In this document: piece by piece, positions 10,501 through 19,567 of the stretch | Numbering within the stretch: the stretch's first letter is position 1 | How the letters are laid out: each line of letters starts with the position of its first letter | NCBI RefSeq assembly: GCF_010725485.1 | Contig: NZ_AP022598.1 | Location: 992,001-1,056,000 of the forward strand | Source: Mycolicibacterium parafortuitum | GTDB lineage: Bacteria > Actinomycetota > Actinomycetes > Mycobacteriales > Mycobacteriaceae | Direction of reading: 5' to 3' | Length of the DNA stretch: 64,000 nucleotides | Program-made: the position numbers and the translations under genes | The notes under the pieces: generated by a model | What the model saw: the letters and a program-made list of their open reading frames with translations, nothing else | Database searches by the model: none | Told to the model about the DNA's origin: nothing

Positions 10501-11561
10501 GGATCCGGATACTGATCGCGGTCGGGCTCGCGGGTGGACCGATGGATCACGGTGACCCCGGCCAGACCGCGTCCGATGAACTCGGCCGGGTCGGCATCGG
10601 GGTCGTCGAGCACGATCAGCAGGTGCTTGGCACCGGACGCCCCGTCGCCGGTGAACGCCCCCCGGTCGGCGAGCGCGGGCGCGAGCATGCCGCGCAGATC
10701 GTGGGCGTCGGCGGCCAGATAACGGGCGGGCCCGACCCCGTCGACCCGGCCGGCTACGTCGACGTGCGGCAGCCACTTCAGCCAGGACCACGCGCTGGAC
10801 TCGAGATTCTTTCCCGCATAGGCGATTCCGAGTACGGACGGGTCGTGCCAGGTGACGGCCTGTGCGATCCAGGCGCGCAGCGCGCCGGTGATCTCGGTGT
10901 CATCACCGGTCACCGTGACCCGCGAGACGCGGGTCAGCGAGATACCGGCCGGGGCGGCGGGCAGGGTGCGCTGGGTGTCGAGCAGGCCGCACAGCGTGGT
11001 GTGCGATACCGGTTCCAGGTCGATCTCGTCGGCGGTGTCCTTGACCCGCAGCGTGACGTCGAGCTCCCGGTCGTGCAGGCCGGCGCGCAGCACCAGGAAG
11101 TCGGCGTCGTGCGGGTCGCGTTCCCATTGCCGTCGGGTGCCCGGGATGGCTGCCAGCGCAGCGGGTTCCGGATGCGACCACTCCAGCGCGGCGCGCTGCT
11201 CGTCGGCGTGCGCGCGCACGTTGTCGCGGACCACCGACAGGTAGCGCAGGTAGTCGGCGCGTTCGGCGTCGACCTCCTCGGTGCGCATCTTGTTGTCGGT
11301 GCCGCGGTAGAGCGCAGTGGCGGCCAGCAGCAACACGAACGGGAAGAACAGTGTGGTCGGCGAGATCAGCCGCAACCCGGTCGCCACCAGAGCCACGATC
11401 ATCCCGACGATCAGGATCACGATCAGGTACGGCAGCGCCCGCCGCAGAAGTGACGGCGGAACCACCCGCGGCAGCTCCGGCGGCGGCTCGATCGTGATGG
11501 TGCCCTTGCGAACGTCCGGGCCGGGCAGCCGTTTGCGGTGTTCGAAGATCAGCCTGCTCAT
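7563..11561 (-). CDS. eccC3: ESX-3 FtsK/SpoIIIE-type ATPase EccC3
   Basis: Motor ATPase of ESX-3, 1332 residues in one chain (M. tuberculosis 1330). Two N-terminal membrane segments (about 39-85) are followed by three nucleotide-binding domains. Walker A motifs are GMTGSGKS (about residue 475), GGPKSGKS (about 828) and GDTKTGKT (about 1098). Walker B-like strands are [15 protein letters not shown] and YLIIDD. The ATG at 11561 overlaps the eccB3 stop (ATGA); a longer frame upstream only shadows eccB3. Confidence 0.96.
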   Translation of the reverse strand: MSRLIFEHRKRLPGPDVRKGTITIEPPPELPRVVPPSLLRRALPYLIVILIVGMIVALVATGLRLISPTTLFFPFVLLLAATALYRGTDNKMRTEEVDAERADYLRYLSVVRDNVRAHADEQRAALEWSHPEPAALAAIPGTRRQWERDPHDADFLVLRAGLHDRELDVTLRVKDTADEIDLEPVSHTTLCGLLDTQRTLPAAPAGISLTRVSRVTVTGDDTEITGALRAWIAQAVTWHDPSVLGIAYAGKNLESSAWSWLKWLPHVDVAGRVDGVGPARYLAADAHDLRGMLAPALADRGAFTGDGASGAKHLLIVLDDPDADPAEFIGRGLAGVTVIHRSTREPDRDQYPDPERPVLRIADGRMTRWGNGDWAPYIDSADRLGSAEARHIARRLARWDSVPGRARSVTTNGAEFTTLLGIPDASALDVAALWAPRNRDEELRVPIGVTSTGEPLIFDLKDEAEGGMGPHGLMIGMTGSGKSQTLMSILLSLLTTHSADRLIVIYADFKGEAGADIFRNFPQVVAVISNMAEKRSLADRFADTLRGEVARREQLLKDSGRRVQGSAFNSVTEYENARLSGSAEATDLPPIPTLLVVADEFTLMLADHPEYADLFDYVARKGRSFRIHLLFASQTLDVGRIKDIDKNTSYRIGLKVASPSVSRQIIGVEDAYHIESGREHKGVGFLVPAPGALPVKFRSTYVDGIYEPPRVDRSIVVHAIPKPQVFPAGWVDPEPDTVIVDDGADVEVLPPRKLIATIGDQLAHYGPRAPQLWLPPLDEPIPLWNLVERSGIGARGWRWPLGEIDRPFEMRRDPLVFDATSAAANVVIHGGPKSGKSTALQTFVLSAAALHAPGDVSFYCLDYGGGQLRALADLAHVGSVASPLEPERIRRTFGELEQLLKARQRQGAAANGEYQDGYGEVFLLIDNLYAFSRDSTDTFNTRNPLLAKVTELVNTGLSYGIHVVITTPNWLEVPLAMRDGLGLRLELRLHDPRDSNVRVGGSGTALRRPAESVPADQPGRGLTMAAEHFLFAQPALASIPALNARYPDRSAPPVRLLPTDLSPRVFGTLYPAAEQVVIGQREEDLAAVSVDFADNPLLMVFGDTKTGKTTLLRHLIRTIRENSRPDQIAFTVIDRRLQLVDEPLFPDNEYTPNLDRVLPAMLGLSALLEKRRPPAGLSPQELRGWDFRATANGSGSHVHYLIIDDVDQIPDGPAMSGPYAGQRPWTPVIGLLSQAAELGLRVIVTARAAGSAHAVMTAPLLRRLNELQATTLLLSGNSQDSGKIRGHRFSRLPAGRAMLLDDGSDTPTYVQLVNPLADGAAAQAGYSGKEYS

Positions 11562-13093
11562 GGTTTCTCCAGACGAGGGAGGGACTCCACGCGCGCCGCA
11601 GAAGCGTTGGGCGCCAGCGTGTCGTGGGCCAGCAGCGCGTCGGCGCGCGACAGGGTCGGACCCTCGGCGAACAGCGCCAGCACCGACCAAGGGACCGGCA
11701 GCGGCGCCGCGGTCAGACCGAGCGCCTCGATGGTATTCATGCCGGTGTCGGTGTTGGTGTCGATGCCGTAGCGCACACCGGTATCACTGACCCAGAACAG
11801 CGAACCTGCGCTGTCGACGAAGTATCCGGTGCCCGGGGGCAGCATCACCTGGTCGGCGGGCCCGCCCGGCGCACCGGCGCTGACCAGCGCGACGGCGCCC
11901 TGGCCGTCGGCGACCGGCAGCGCCGCACCCGAGCGCAGTTCGAGCGAGCTCTCCTGCGCCCCTTCGGGTTTCGCCCACGCCGAGCAGATCACCGGTTCGG
12001 CGGCGGTGTCGACCAGCGTCACCCTCTCGGCCGGGTAGGCGTCGACGTCGATCGCGCGGGCCTGCGGGGTGCGCGCGATCAGGTCGGCCTCCAGGCGCGG
12101 CGGTGACGCGAGCCCCCACGAGTTCGAGTTGCGCAGGATCGCGGCCACGACCGGTGAGACCGGTTGCAGCCCTTCGGTCAGCACCACGTAGTGGCGCAGG
12201 GTGTTGTCGGCGTCATAGGCCACCACGACGGACCCGACCGGATACGGCTCGGGCAGCCCGAGATCCGACAGCAGCCCGGCGTTCGGGACGGCGGGGACCA
12301 CCAGTGGCGGCGCCTCCGGGATCGCGTTGAACAGTCCCGCCGCGATCGGCTGCGGCGCCGCGGCGTCCACCCCGATACCGACCCCGCCGGTGACGGCGCG
12401 GTCGGCCAGGTCCACGGCGCTGCGCTTGCCGTTCCACAGCAGCCAGGTGCGACCGTCGTTCTCGGCCAGGATCGCCTCACCGGCGGGCAGGACCGTGGCG
12501 CGTTCGCCGCCGTCGGCCGGCGCGCCGGCGATCACGGTGACCCCGGTGACGCTTCCGGTCGCGGCGTCGCAGACCGTCCAGTACGCGTCGCGAGTGGTGT
12601 TGGCCACCATGCGTTCCGGTGCGCCGGGAATGCCGAGCATATTGCCGCGCGGGAACTCGTCGAGCGCGCTGCTCTTCACCATCGACGGGTTGTCCGGGCG
12701 GCCGGTGATCAGCCGCGCCGAGGTCAGGTTCAGCACCGGGTGCAGTTGCTCGCCGAGCCGGACGTACAGCGCGGCGGTGTCGCGGTCGGCCAGGACCGAA
12801 TCCGTGCCCGCATCGCCGGCCGGCCGGATCAGCGAGAACAGGAAGCATCCGATCACGCCGGTGACCAGGATCAGCGCACCCACCATCACCGAACGGGACT
12901 GGGTGCGCAGCGGGTCGACCAGCATGCGGGTGTCGTGCAGCGCGACCCCGGACGCGATGCGGCGCATCACGAATCGCCAGCCGGTGACCTGATGGCGCGT
13001 GACGAAACCGCGCCGGTAGGTGATCTGCTGCGGGTTCTCGTTGGTCGGGGTACGGGAGGTGAAGGAGCGGCGTTCGCCGTCGGGGGTGCTCAT
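11558..13093 (-). CDS. eccB3: ESX-3 core component EccB3
   Basis: 511 residues. A cytosolic N-terminus contains [17 protein letters not shown], strongly conserved in EccB. One membrane segment (about 70-90) and a large periplasmic domain follow. The M. tuberculosis protein is slightly longer (538) owing to its N-terminal tail. It overlaps both eccA3 and eccC3 by four bases. Confidence 0.95.
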   Translation of the reverse strand: MSTPDGERRSFTSRTPTNENPQQITYRRGFVTRHQVTGWRFVMRRIASGVALHDTRMLVDPLRTQSRSVMVGALILVTGVIGCFLFSLIRPAGDAGTDSVLADRDTAALYVRLGEQLHPVLNLTSARLITGRPDNPSMVKSSALDEFPRGNMLGIPGAPERMVANTTRDAYWTVCDAATGSVTGVTVIAGAPADGGERATVLPAGEAILAENDGRTWLLWNGKRSAVDLADRAVTGGVGIGVDAAAPQPIAAGLFNAIPEAPPLVVPAVPNAGLLSDLGLPEPYPVGSVVVAYDADNTLRHYVVLTEGLQPVSPVVAAILRNSNSWGLASPPRLEADLIARTPQARAIDVDAYPAERVTLVDTAAEPVICSAWAKPEGAQESSLELRSGAALPVADGQGAVALVSAGAPGGPADQVMLPPGTGYFVDSAGSLFWVSDTGVRYGIDTNTDTGMNTIEALGLTAAPLPVPWSVLALFAEGPTLSRADALLAHDTLAPNASAARVESLPRLEKP

Positions 13094-14940
13094 CGCTGTT
13101 CCGGAAGTTGTTGCGGCATGGACAGACCCAGACCCCGCAGCAACGGCGCGGCCGAGTTGGCCACGTCGGCCGCGGTGATGGTCATCAGCTCGTCGTCGGT
13201 GAAGTCTTCGGAGTCCGAGTGATCGAGCCGGTATTCGCGCTCCTCCTCGGAGCGCTCGACGAGGTTACGCACGAAACGGCCGTTACCCGCGATGTCGAGG
13301 CTGCGCCGGGTCACCCCGTTGGCATCCGGAGTGGTGGCCTGCGCCAGGTATTCGAACAACCGCTCCATGTCCGCGCGGGCGGCGTCCTCGAAGCGCGAGT
13401 CGCGCTTCTCGGCCATCCGGGTGGCGATCTCGACGAGCTCCTGGCCGGAGTAGGACGGGAAGTCGATGCTGCGGGTGAAGCGGGATCGCAGACCCTCGTT
13501 GGTGTCGAGGAAGTTGTCGAGGTCCTTGCGGTAGCCGGCGACGATCACGACCAGGCGGTCGCGGTCGTTCTCCATCCGGGCCAGCAGCGTGTCGATCGCT
13601 ACGAGCCCGAAGTCGTTCTTGGCGCCGGTGGAGACCAATGCGTACGCCTCGTCGAGGAACAGCACGCCGTCCAGCGCGCTGTCGATGATCGCGTTGGTCT
13701 TGGCCTCGGTCTCGCCGATGTGCTGACCGATCAGGTCCGCGCGATGCACCTCGCGGACCGTCTCCTTCTTCAGCAGCCCGAGCCCGCAGTAGATCTTGGC
13801 GACGACGCGCGCGATGGTGGTCTTACCCGTTCCGGGCGGACCCGCGAACACCAGGTGGTTGGTCCGCTGCGCGACCGCCAGTCCGCGCTCCTGGCGCCGG
13901 ATCGACATCGCCACCGAGCTTTTCAGCCGGGCCACCTGGTATTTGACCTCGTCGAGGCCGATGAACTCGGCCAGCTCGGCCTCGGCTTCGACGAGCAGAT
14001 GGGCCTTGCGATCCTTGGCGCCCGGATCGACGAAGTCGGCCTCGCCGGGCTCGGTCTCCGGATCCCACGGGTTGCTGCGGGCGTCGATACGGGCCGCCGT
14101 GGTGGTCGGGATCCCGAAACTGGTGTCCAGCAACGCCTCTTCGATCTCGGTGTGCTCCGGGTTGGCCGCATACAGCGCCTGCAGCTGCTCCTGGGCCTCG
14201 TCGTCCTCCCCTTGGGCGCGTAACGCCAGCGCCTTGACCAGCGCACCGTCCACGGCGGCGACGGCGACGGGGCCGTCCGGGCGGTCCAGGTGCGACAGCG
14301 CCGGGGCGAACATGCCGAGCCGGGCCAGCGCGATACCGAGGGTGATCCGGGCGGCGTGCGCCGCGGTGTCCTCGAGGCTCTGGTCGGTCACCACCGGGGT
14401 CAGCATCCGCACCACGTCGGACCAGCGGGCGGTGCGGTGGTACATCGCGACGCGCACCCAGCGCGCGTCGAACCAGTCCGGGCGGCGCTCCAGCAGCGCC
14501 CCGACGAGTTCGTCGGCCTCTTCGTAGCGGGCGTCGTCGGTCAGGCAGGCCGCGTAGGCCAGCGCGAAGTCGTCCCGGGTGGTCGCCCGGAACTGCAGGT
14601 ACAGACCACTGTCGTAGTGGAAGCCGAGAGCTCCGGGGGTCAGGTCGAGGTGGCGCTGCAGTACACCCGCGGTCGCGGCGGAGGTGTGCCAGATCTTCTC
14701 GACGACCTGCGGGGTGACCTCACCGGCGGCGGCCAGCCCGGTCCACGCGTCGCTCTGGTCGTTGGCGATGCGCGTCAGCGCGGCGAATCCGGACCGGGCC
14801 GCGCCGAGATCCGCGGGGCGCCTGCGGTCGTGGACGGACAGTCCCAACGCTCGGCAGCAGGCCGCGAAACGGCTGACCACGTCCTGATCGACGCGAGAGG
14901 TCCCCGTCGGGGCCGCGAGCGTGTCACTTCCAATGTCCAT
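13090..14940 (-). CDS. eccA3: ESX-3 AAA+ ATPase EccA3
   Basis: Cytosolic CbbX-type AAA+ ATPase, first gene of the ESX-3 operon, 616 residues (M. tuberculosis 631). The N-terminal half is an all-helical TPR-like domain. The AAA+ half has Walker A GPPGTGKTT (about residue 365) and Walker B VLFLDEAYAL (about 430). EccA is thought to act on substrates or chaperones before export. The start is the ATG at 14940; an iron-box-like region lies about 65-120 bases upstream. Confidence 0.95.
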   Translation of the reverse strand: MDIGSDTLAAPTGTSRVDQDVVSRFAACCRALGLSVHDRRRPADLGAARSGFAALTRIANDQSDAWTGLAAAGEVTPQVVEKIWHTSAATAGVLQRHLDLTPGALGFHYDSGLYLQFRATTRDDFALAYAACLTDDARYEEADELVGALLERRPDWFDARWVRVAMYHRTARWSDVVRMLTPVVTDQSLEDTAAHAARITLGIALARLGMFAPALSHLDRPDGPVAVAAVDGALVKALALRAQGEDDEAQEQLQALYAANPEHTEIEEALLDTSFGIPTTTAARIDARSNPWDPETEPGEADFVDPGAKDRKAHLLVEAEAELAEFIGLDEVKYQVARLKSSVAMSIRRQERGLAVAQRTNHLVFAGPPGTGKTTIARVVAKIYCGLGLLKKETVREVHRADLIGQHIGETEAKTNAIIDSALDGVLFLDEAYALVSTGAKNDFGLVAIDTLLARMENDRDRLVVIVAGYRKDLDNFLDTNEGLRSRFTRSIDFPSYSGQELVEIATRMAEKRDSRFEDAARADMERLFEYLAQATTPDANGVTRRSLDIAGNGRFVRNLVERSEEEREYRLDHSDSEDFTDDELMTITAADVANSAAPLLRGLGLSMPQQLPEQR

Positions 14941-15003
14941 GTACTTCCGCGGCGGCGTCGGCGCACCCGCTGCCGGGCGCCGGCGCCGCCATCTCCCTTA
15001 CGG

Positions 15004-15059
15004 TGCTTATGTATGGCTAAGCTAACTTTGCGGGTGAAAGTTAGCATTGCATAAGCAAA
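15004..15059 (-). promoter_or_regulatory. Two IdeR-box-like sites within an interrupted palindrome ahead of eccA3
   Basis: The minus strand at 15025-15007 reads TTAGCTTAGCCATACATAA, 14 of 19 matches to the IdeR consensus TTAGGTTAGGCTAACCTAA. A second, weaker match (12 of 19) reads TTAGCATTGCATAAGCAAA on the plus strand at 15041-15059. Both sit in an interrupted inverted repeat: TGCTTATG/CATAAGCA outside (15004-15011, 15050-15057) and CTAACTTT/AAAGTTAG inside. ESX-3 is known to be repressed by IdeR (iron) and Zur (zinc). Assigning this site to IdeR is inference from the match. Confidence 0.6.
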
Positions 15060-15108
15060 GTGTCGAGACGCACGGGTCCGCCCGATCGGCGGCCCGGAAA
15101 AGCCCGGC

Positions 15109-16014
15109 TCAGACCAGCGGGCGGCCGGTGCGGATGCGCCGGTCCACATCTTTGAGCAGCACGTTGAACGGGAATTGCCGCACGAACTTCGGTGACACAC
15201 TGTTCGCGACGCGCAGGCCCGCCATCAGCCGGTCGAAGCTGCGCTGCTTGTCCGGCCCCCACGGCAACCGCATCTCGTCGCGGAAACGCTGCGGCAGGAA
15301 CCCGGTGGTGATCAGCAGCGCCAGCTCCTCGTTGCGGCGCTGGATCGGTGCCGGCAGCGCCAGCCCGCGCAGCCGCGACGCCGCGATCGGATACAGGTAG
15401 TCGCGCACGGTGTCGTCGATGTGCACCTTCTCCAGCGAGTCCGCCCAGTACCGGTCGAACGCCGCCCGGCTCTGCGGCCACATGCTCTCGGGCACCTGAA
15501 GCATCGTGGCCAGCGCCCTGCCCTGCAGGTACAGCCGGTCGGCGGCCTGCTCGTCCATCTCGCCGACGAACAGCCGGTGCACGTCGACCACGCCCTTGTA
15601 CAGGCACGCGCCGACCCACAACTGCAGGTCCTTGTCGAACGCGTGGTACTTGACCGGGCTCTCGTCGGTGGAGAACACCTGCCGGTGCGCGCCGTTGACC
15701 GCACGGCGGAAGTGCAGCTGCTGTTCCGGAGTGCCGTTGGTCGACACCGCGAGATAGGTGAACGTGGTGCGGGCCCGCTTGATCGGGTGACGGTCCACCC
15801 GTCCGCTCTCGACGCGGCTCTCCAGCACGCCGTAGCCGACCTCGGGGCGGGCCAGCTGCATGATGACGTTCGCCGGGCCGGCGAGCAGCCCCAGGCCGAG
15901 CATGCCGTCGTCCTCGCGGCGGCGCGCGCGGGTGCGCGGCGGCGCGGCGACCACCTCGTCGATCGGGCGTTCCACCACGGGCAGCGGCGCTTCAACCGGC
16001 TCGTACAGCGTCAT
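15109..16014 (-). CDS. Oxygenase MpaB / DUF2236 family protein
   Basis: 301 residues of the DUF2236 (MpaB/latex-clearing) fold. This family covers haem- or metal-linked oxygenases, and most mycobacterial members have no known substrate. The motifs HRQVFSTDESPVKYHAFD and LQLWVGACLY are family hallmarks. The ATG at 16014 is preceded by GAGGAG at good spacing, so the 19 codons further upstream are rejected. It is divergent from a TetR gene, as are Rv0276 and Rv0275c (from memory), so that regulator probably controls it. Confidence 0.8.
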   Translation of the reverse strand: MTLYEPVEAPLPVVERPIDEVVAAPPRTRARRREDDGMLGLGLLAGPANVIMQLARPEVGYGVLESRVESGRVDRHPIKRARTTFTYLAVSTNGTPEQQLHFRRAVNGAHRQVFSTDESPVKYHAFDKDLQLWVGACLYKGVVDVHRLFVGEMDEQAADRLYLQGRALATMLQVPESMWPQSRAAFDRYWADSLEKVHIDDTVRDYLYPIAASRLRGLALPAPIQRRNEELALLITTGFLPQRFRDEMRLPWGPDKQRSFDRLMAGLRVANSVSPKFVRQFPFNVLLKDVDRRIRTGRPLV

Positions 16015-16124
16015 CAGGGGGCTCCTCCTCGGCGACAGTGCCGCGCCGCGCGTTCCGCGCGAACATGCCAAAACTGCGAACGTGCGTTTCCTGATATTGC
16101 TCCGCCCCGCGGCAGGGTGTCAAT

Positions 16125-16754
16125 ATGGGATCCATGGGCCAGGTCCGTCCGTATCGCGGGGTGGACGCTCGGCAGCGGATCGCCGAGCGGCGCCGTCGTC
16201 TGCTCGAAGCCGGACTCGACCTGCTCGGCGGCGAGCACACCCCGGCCGACCTGACGGTCCGCGCGATCTGCGCGCGGTCCGGCCTGGCCGCCAGGTACTT
16301 CTACGAGAGCTTTTCCGACAAGGACGTCTTCGTCGGCGCGGTCTTCGACTGGGTGATCTCCGACATCGCCGCGACCACCCAGGCCGCGGTCGCGGCCGCT
16401 CCGGCCCGCGAGCAGAGCCGCCAGGGCATGGCCAACATCGTGCGCACCATCGACGAGGACGTCCGGGTGGGCCGGCTGCTGTTCAGCGTGCGACTCGACA
16501 ACCCCGTGGTGGTGCGCAAACGCGCCGAATCCGGGGCGCTGTTCGCGCTGCTGTCGGGCCAGCACGCGGGTTCGGCGCTGCAACTGGAACAGAACGACCG
16601 CATCAAGGCCGCCGCACATTTCGTCGTCGGCGGGGTGGCCCAGACGCTGAGCGCGTGGCTGGCCGGCGACCTGACGTTCACCCCGGAACAACTCGCCGCG
16701 CACCTCGGCGCGATGATCGACCAGCTCGCCGACCCGGCGCTGTACCGGGATTAA
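16125..16754 (+). CDS. TetR family regulator (Rv0275c-like)
   Basis: 209 residues with an N-terminal TetR helix-turn-helix (LTVRAICARSGLAARYFYESFSDKDVF, about residues 40-66). The C-terminal domain is all-helical with no recognised ligand. An ATG three codons later (16134) is an alternative start. It faces the MpaB-type gene across 110 bases and probably represses that promoter and its own. It converges on the glyoxalase gene with a four-base overlap. Confidence 0.85.
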   Translation: MGSMGQVRPYRGVDARQRIAERRRRLLEAGLDLLGGEHTPADLTVRAICARSGLAARYFYESFSDKDVFVGAVFDWVISDIAATTQAAVAAAPAREQSRQGMANIVRTIDEDVRVGRLLFSVRLDNPVVVRKRAESGALFALLSGQHAGSALQLEQNDRIKAAAHFVVGGVAQTLSAWLAGDLTFTPEQLAAHLGAMIDQLADPALYRD

Positions 16755-17326
16755 CCCGAGACCGGCACCCGGCGCTGCGCGGCGGTCTTGGGCACCGTCG
16801 TGGTGTCGGCCTCGCCGAACTCCTTGGTCCAGCAGGCGAACTCCAGCGTGATCCCGTCCGGGTCGAGGAAGTAGAAGGACCGCACATACACGCCGGGGTG
16901 CACGGTCGCCGAGACCTGCGCCGGGCTCTCGTCGTGGTTGAGGACGGGCCCGACGCGCACCCCTTTGGCCTTGAGGCGCTGCCGGTACTCGTCGAACTTG
17001 TCGGCGGGCACGTGGAACGCCAGATGGTTCATCGTGCTGACCGCCGACACGATGTCGCCGATGCCCGGGATGGCCTCCGGCGACGAGATGCCGGGCACAC
17101 GGTCGGGCGCATCGGCGAACCAGAAGAACGCCACACAGTCGCCGTTGCCGGCATCGAAGAAGAAGTGCTGCCCCATACCGCCGGGCAGATCCAGGGACTT
17201 GATCAGCGGCATGCCCAGCACATTGCTGTAGAAGTCGACCGTGCGCTCCATGTCCGAGCACACCAGCGCGACATGGTTGATGCCGCCCAACTCGAATTCG
17301 GTGTTGGGATTGTTCGGCTTGATCAT
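16751..17326 (-). CDS. VOC (glyoxalase/dioxygenase fold) protein, Rv0274-like
   Basis: 191 residues with two beta-alpha-beta-beta-beta VOC modules. Likely metal ligands are H in GGINHVAL (about 17), H in MNHLAFH, and E in ITLEFACW near the C-terminus. The fold binds a divalent metal and acts on small molecules; the reaction is unknown. The start at 17326 (MIKPNNPNTEF, GGAAGG ahead) matches Rv0274 (193 residues, from memory). The 33 codons further upstream look non-coding. Confidence 0.8.
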   Translation of the reverse strand: MIKPNNPNTEFELGGINHVALVCSDMERTVDFYSNVLGMPLIKSLDLPGGMGQHFFFDAGNGDCVAFFWFADAPDRVPGISSPEAIPGIGDIVSAVSTMNHLAFHVPADKFDEYRQRLKAKGVRVGPVLNHDESPAQVSATVHPGVYVRSFYFLDPDGITLEFACWTKEFGEADTTTVPKTAAQRRVPVSG

Positions 17327-17427
17327 CGACGCGCCTTCCGCAGAAACTCCACCCACCGACGCCGTTGTGAATCTAACATCAGGCTCAGCTTCTCCAACGC
17401 CGAACGCCCGCCGGAGGCCGGACATTC

Positions 17428-18564
17428 ATGAGCCGCACCACCGCTGTCCAGGCTCCTGGTGTCACGCGGGAATTCGTCGGGCTCGATTCCACCACCGCGC
17501 GGCGCGCGGGCTCGGGCGGGCATCCGTGCCAGGGCCTCTATCACCGCGGGATGGGCCGCAAACCCAAGGTCGCGATCATCGCGACGCACTATCAGATCGA
17601 CTTCTCCGAACATTATCTTGCCGACTACATGGCCACCCGCGGGATCGGGTTCCTCGGCTGGAACACCCGCTTCCGCGGATTCGAGAGCAGCTTCCTGCTC
17701 GACCACGCGCTGGTCGACATCGGTGTCGGCGTGCGCTGGCTGCGCGAGGTCCAGGGCATCGAAACCGTGATCCTGCTGGGCAATTCGGGGGGCGGCTCGT
17801 TGATGGCGGCATACCAGGCCAACGCCGTCGCCAAACACGTCAGCCCGATGGACGGGATGCGTCCCGCCGCCGGACTCGACGATCTCCCGCCTGCCGACGG
17901 CTACGTCGCCACCGCCGCGCACCCCGGCAGGCCCGACGTACTGACCGCGTGGATGGATGCGTCGGTTGTCGACGAAAACGATGCGGTGGCAACAGATCCC
18001 GATCTCGACCTGTTCAACGAGCGCAACGGTCCGAGCTTCGACGCCGAATTCGTCGCCTGCTACCGGGCCGCCCAGGTCGCCCGCAACGACGCGATCACCG
18101 ACTGGGCCGAGGCCGAACTCGCCAGGGTGCGCGCCGCGGGCTTCTCCGACCGCCCGTTCACCGTGATGCGCACCTGGGCCGACCCCCGGATGGTGGATCC
18201 GGCGCTTGAGCCGACGAAGCGCCAGCCCAACATGTGCTACGCAGGCGTGCCCGCCAAGGCCAACCGGTCCACCCACGGCATCGCCGCGGCCTGCACGCTG
18301 CGCAACTGGCTCGGCATGTGGAGCCTGCGCCACGCCCAGACCCGGGCCGAACCCCATCTGGCCCTGATCGACTGTCCCGCGCTGGTCATCAACGCCGAAC
18401 AGGACACCGGCGTCTACCCGTCGGACGCCCAGCGCATCTTCGACGCGTTGGCCGGCCAGGACAAGACTCTGTGCTCGAAGGACACCGACCACTACTTCAC
18501 CACGCCGGGCGCGCGCTCCGACAAGGCCGATACCATCGCCAAGTGGATCGCACGCCGCTGGTGA
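17428..18564 (+). CDS. Alpha/beta hydrolase, Rv0272c-like
   Basis: 378 residues. The nucleophile elbow is GNSGGG (LLGNSGGGSLM), the acid lies in NAEQDTGVYPSD and the His in DTDHYF, so the triad is complete. Length matches Rv0272c (377, from memory). The substrate is unknown. The stop overlaps the GTG start of the dehydrogenase (GTGA), so the two are co-translated and may act in one pathway with fadE6 downstream. Confidence 0.8.
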   Translation: MSRTTAVQAPGVTREFVGLDSTTARRAGSGGHPCQGLYHRGMGRKPKVAIIATHYQIDFSEHYLADYMATRGIGFLGWNTRFRGFESSFLLDHALVDIGVGVRWLREVQGIETVILLGNSGGGSLMAAYQANAVAKHVSPMDGMRPAAGLDDLPPADGYVATAAHPGRPDVLTAWMDASVVDENDAVATDPDLDLFNERNGPSFDAEFVACYRAAQVARNDAITDWAEAELARVRAAGFSDRPFTVMRTWADPRMVDPALEPTKRQPNMCYAGVPAKANRSTHGIAAACTLRNWLGMWSLRHAQTRAEPHLALIDCPALVINAEQDTGVYPSDAQRIFDALAGQDKTLCSKDTDHYFTTPGARSDKADTIAKWIARRW

Positions 18565-19508
18565 GAGTTCTCGCGCACTTCGTCCCGGGCGCGAAAGTCA
18601 CCGATTTCCTTTCCCCGCACACGGATTGGCTCGACATCACCTACTGCGCCGAGGACGACGACGAGACGTTCTACCGCGCACTGCCGGAGGTCGATGTCAT
18701 TTGGCATGTGCTGCGCCCGATCTCGGGTGACGACCTGGCCAGGGCCGCGCGGCTGCGGTTGGTGCACAAGCTCGGCGCGGGCGTCAACACCATCGACGTC
18801 GACGCTGCGACAGCGCGCGGCATCGCGGTGGCCAACATGCCCGGTGCGAACGCGCCGTCGGTCGCCGAGGGCACCCTGCTGCTGATGCTCGCCGCCCTGC
18901 GCCGGCTGCCCGCCCTCGACCGCGCCACCCGCGAGGGCCGGGGCTGGCCGTCGGACCCGACACTCGGCGAGACGGTCCGCGACATCGGCGGCTGCACCGT
19001 CGGGCTGGTCGGCTACGGCAACATCGCCAAACAGGTGGAGCGCATCCTGCTCGCGATGGGCGCCGACGTGCTGCACACCAGCACACGCGACGACGGGCTG
19101 CCGACCTGGCGCCCGCTGCCCGACCTGCTCGCGAGCAGCGACATCGTGTCGCTGCACCTGCCACTGACCGACGCGACCGCGGGACTGCTCGGCCGGGATG
19201 CCCTCGCCGCCATGAAACCCGATGCGGTGCTTGTCAATACGTCCCGGGGACCGATCGTCGACGAAGCGGCGCTGGTCGACGCACTGCGCGACGGACGGCT
19301 GGCCGCCGCCGGTCTCGACGTGTTCGCCACCGAACCCGTCCCGGCCGACAACCCGCTGCTGGGGCTGCCCAACGTGGTGCTGACACCGCATGTCACCTGG
19401 TACACCGCCGACACGATGCGCCGCTACCTGGAATTCGCCGTCGACAATTGCGAACGGCTTCGTGACGGACGAGACCTCGCCCACGTGGTGAACGGCATCC
19501 ACGGGTAA
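18561..19508 (+). CDS. D-isomer specific 2-hydroxyacid dehydrogenase
   Basis: 315 residues. The Rossmann motif is LVGYGNIAKQVE, so the usual last Gly of GxGxxG is Ala. The catalytic set is Arg in NTSRGP, Glu in FATEPVP and His in LTPHVTW. Likely NAD(P)-dependent reduction of a 2-keto acid or the reverse; substrate unknown. The start is the GTG at 18561, overlapping the hydrolase stop; the longer upstream frame is a shadow of the hydrolase. Confidence 0.87.
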   Translation: MRVLAHFVPGAKVTDFLSPHTDWLDITYCAEDDDETFYRALPEVDVIWHVLRPISGDDLARAARLRLVHKLGAGVNTIDVDAATARGIAVANMPGANAPSVAEGTLLLMLAALRRLPALDRATREGRGWPSDPTLGETVRDIGGCTVGLVGYGNIAKQVERILLAMGADVLHTSTRDDGLPTWRPLPDLLASSDIVSLHLPLTDATAGLLGRDALAAMKPDAVLVNTSRGPIVDEAALVDALRDGRLAAAGLDVFATEPVPADNPLLGLPNVVLTPHVTWYTADTMRRYLEFAVDNCERLRDGRDLAHVVNGIHG

Positions 19509-19520
19509 CGTCGGTCCCGA

Positions 19521-19532
19521 CCAACCGGTTGG
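19521..19532. promoter_or_regulatory. Perfect 12-bp palindrome upstream of fadE6
   Basis: CCAACCGGTTGG is a perfect palindrome in the 59-base gap between the dehydrogenase and fadE6, 36 bases before the fadE6 ATG. Such sites are typical of TetR-type lipid regulators. Which protein binds is not known. Confidence 0.45.
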
Positions 19533-19567
19533 GGCCAGTCACGACGACGTGAAGAGGTGCAGCAGCT

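Noticed and set aside
16060..16085. Operator between the MpaB-type and TetR genes (AAAC...GTTT)
   Set aside because: Only four bases per arm match; too weak to claim.
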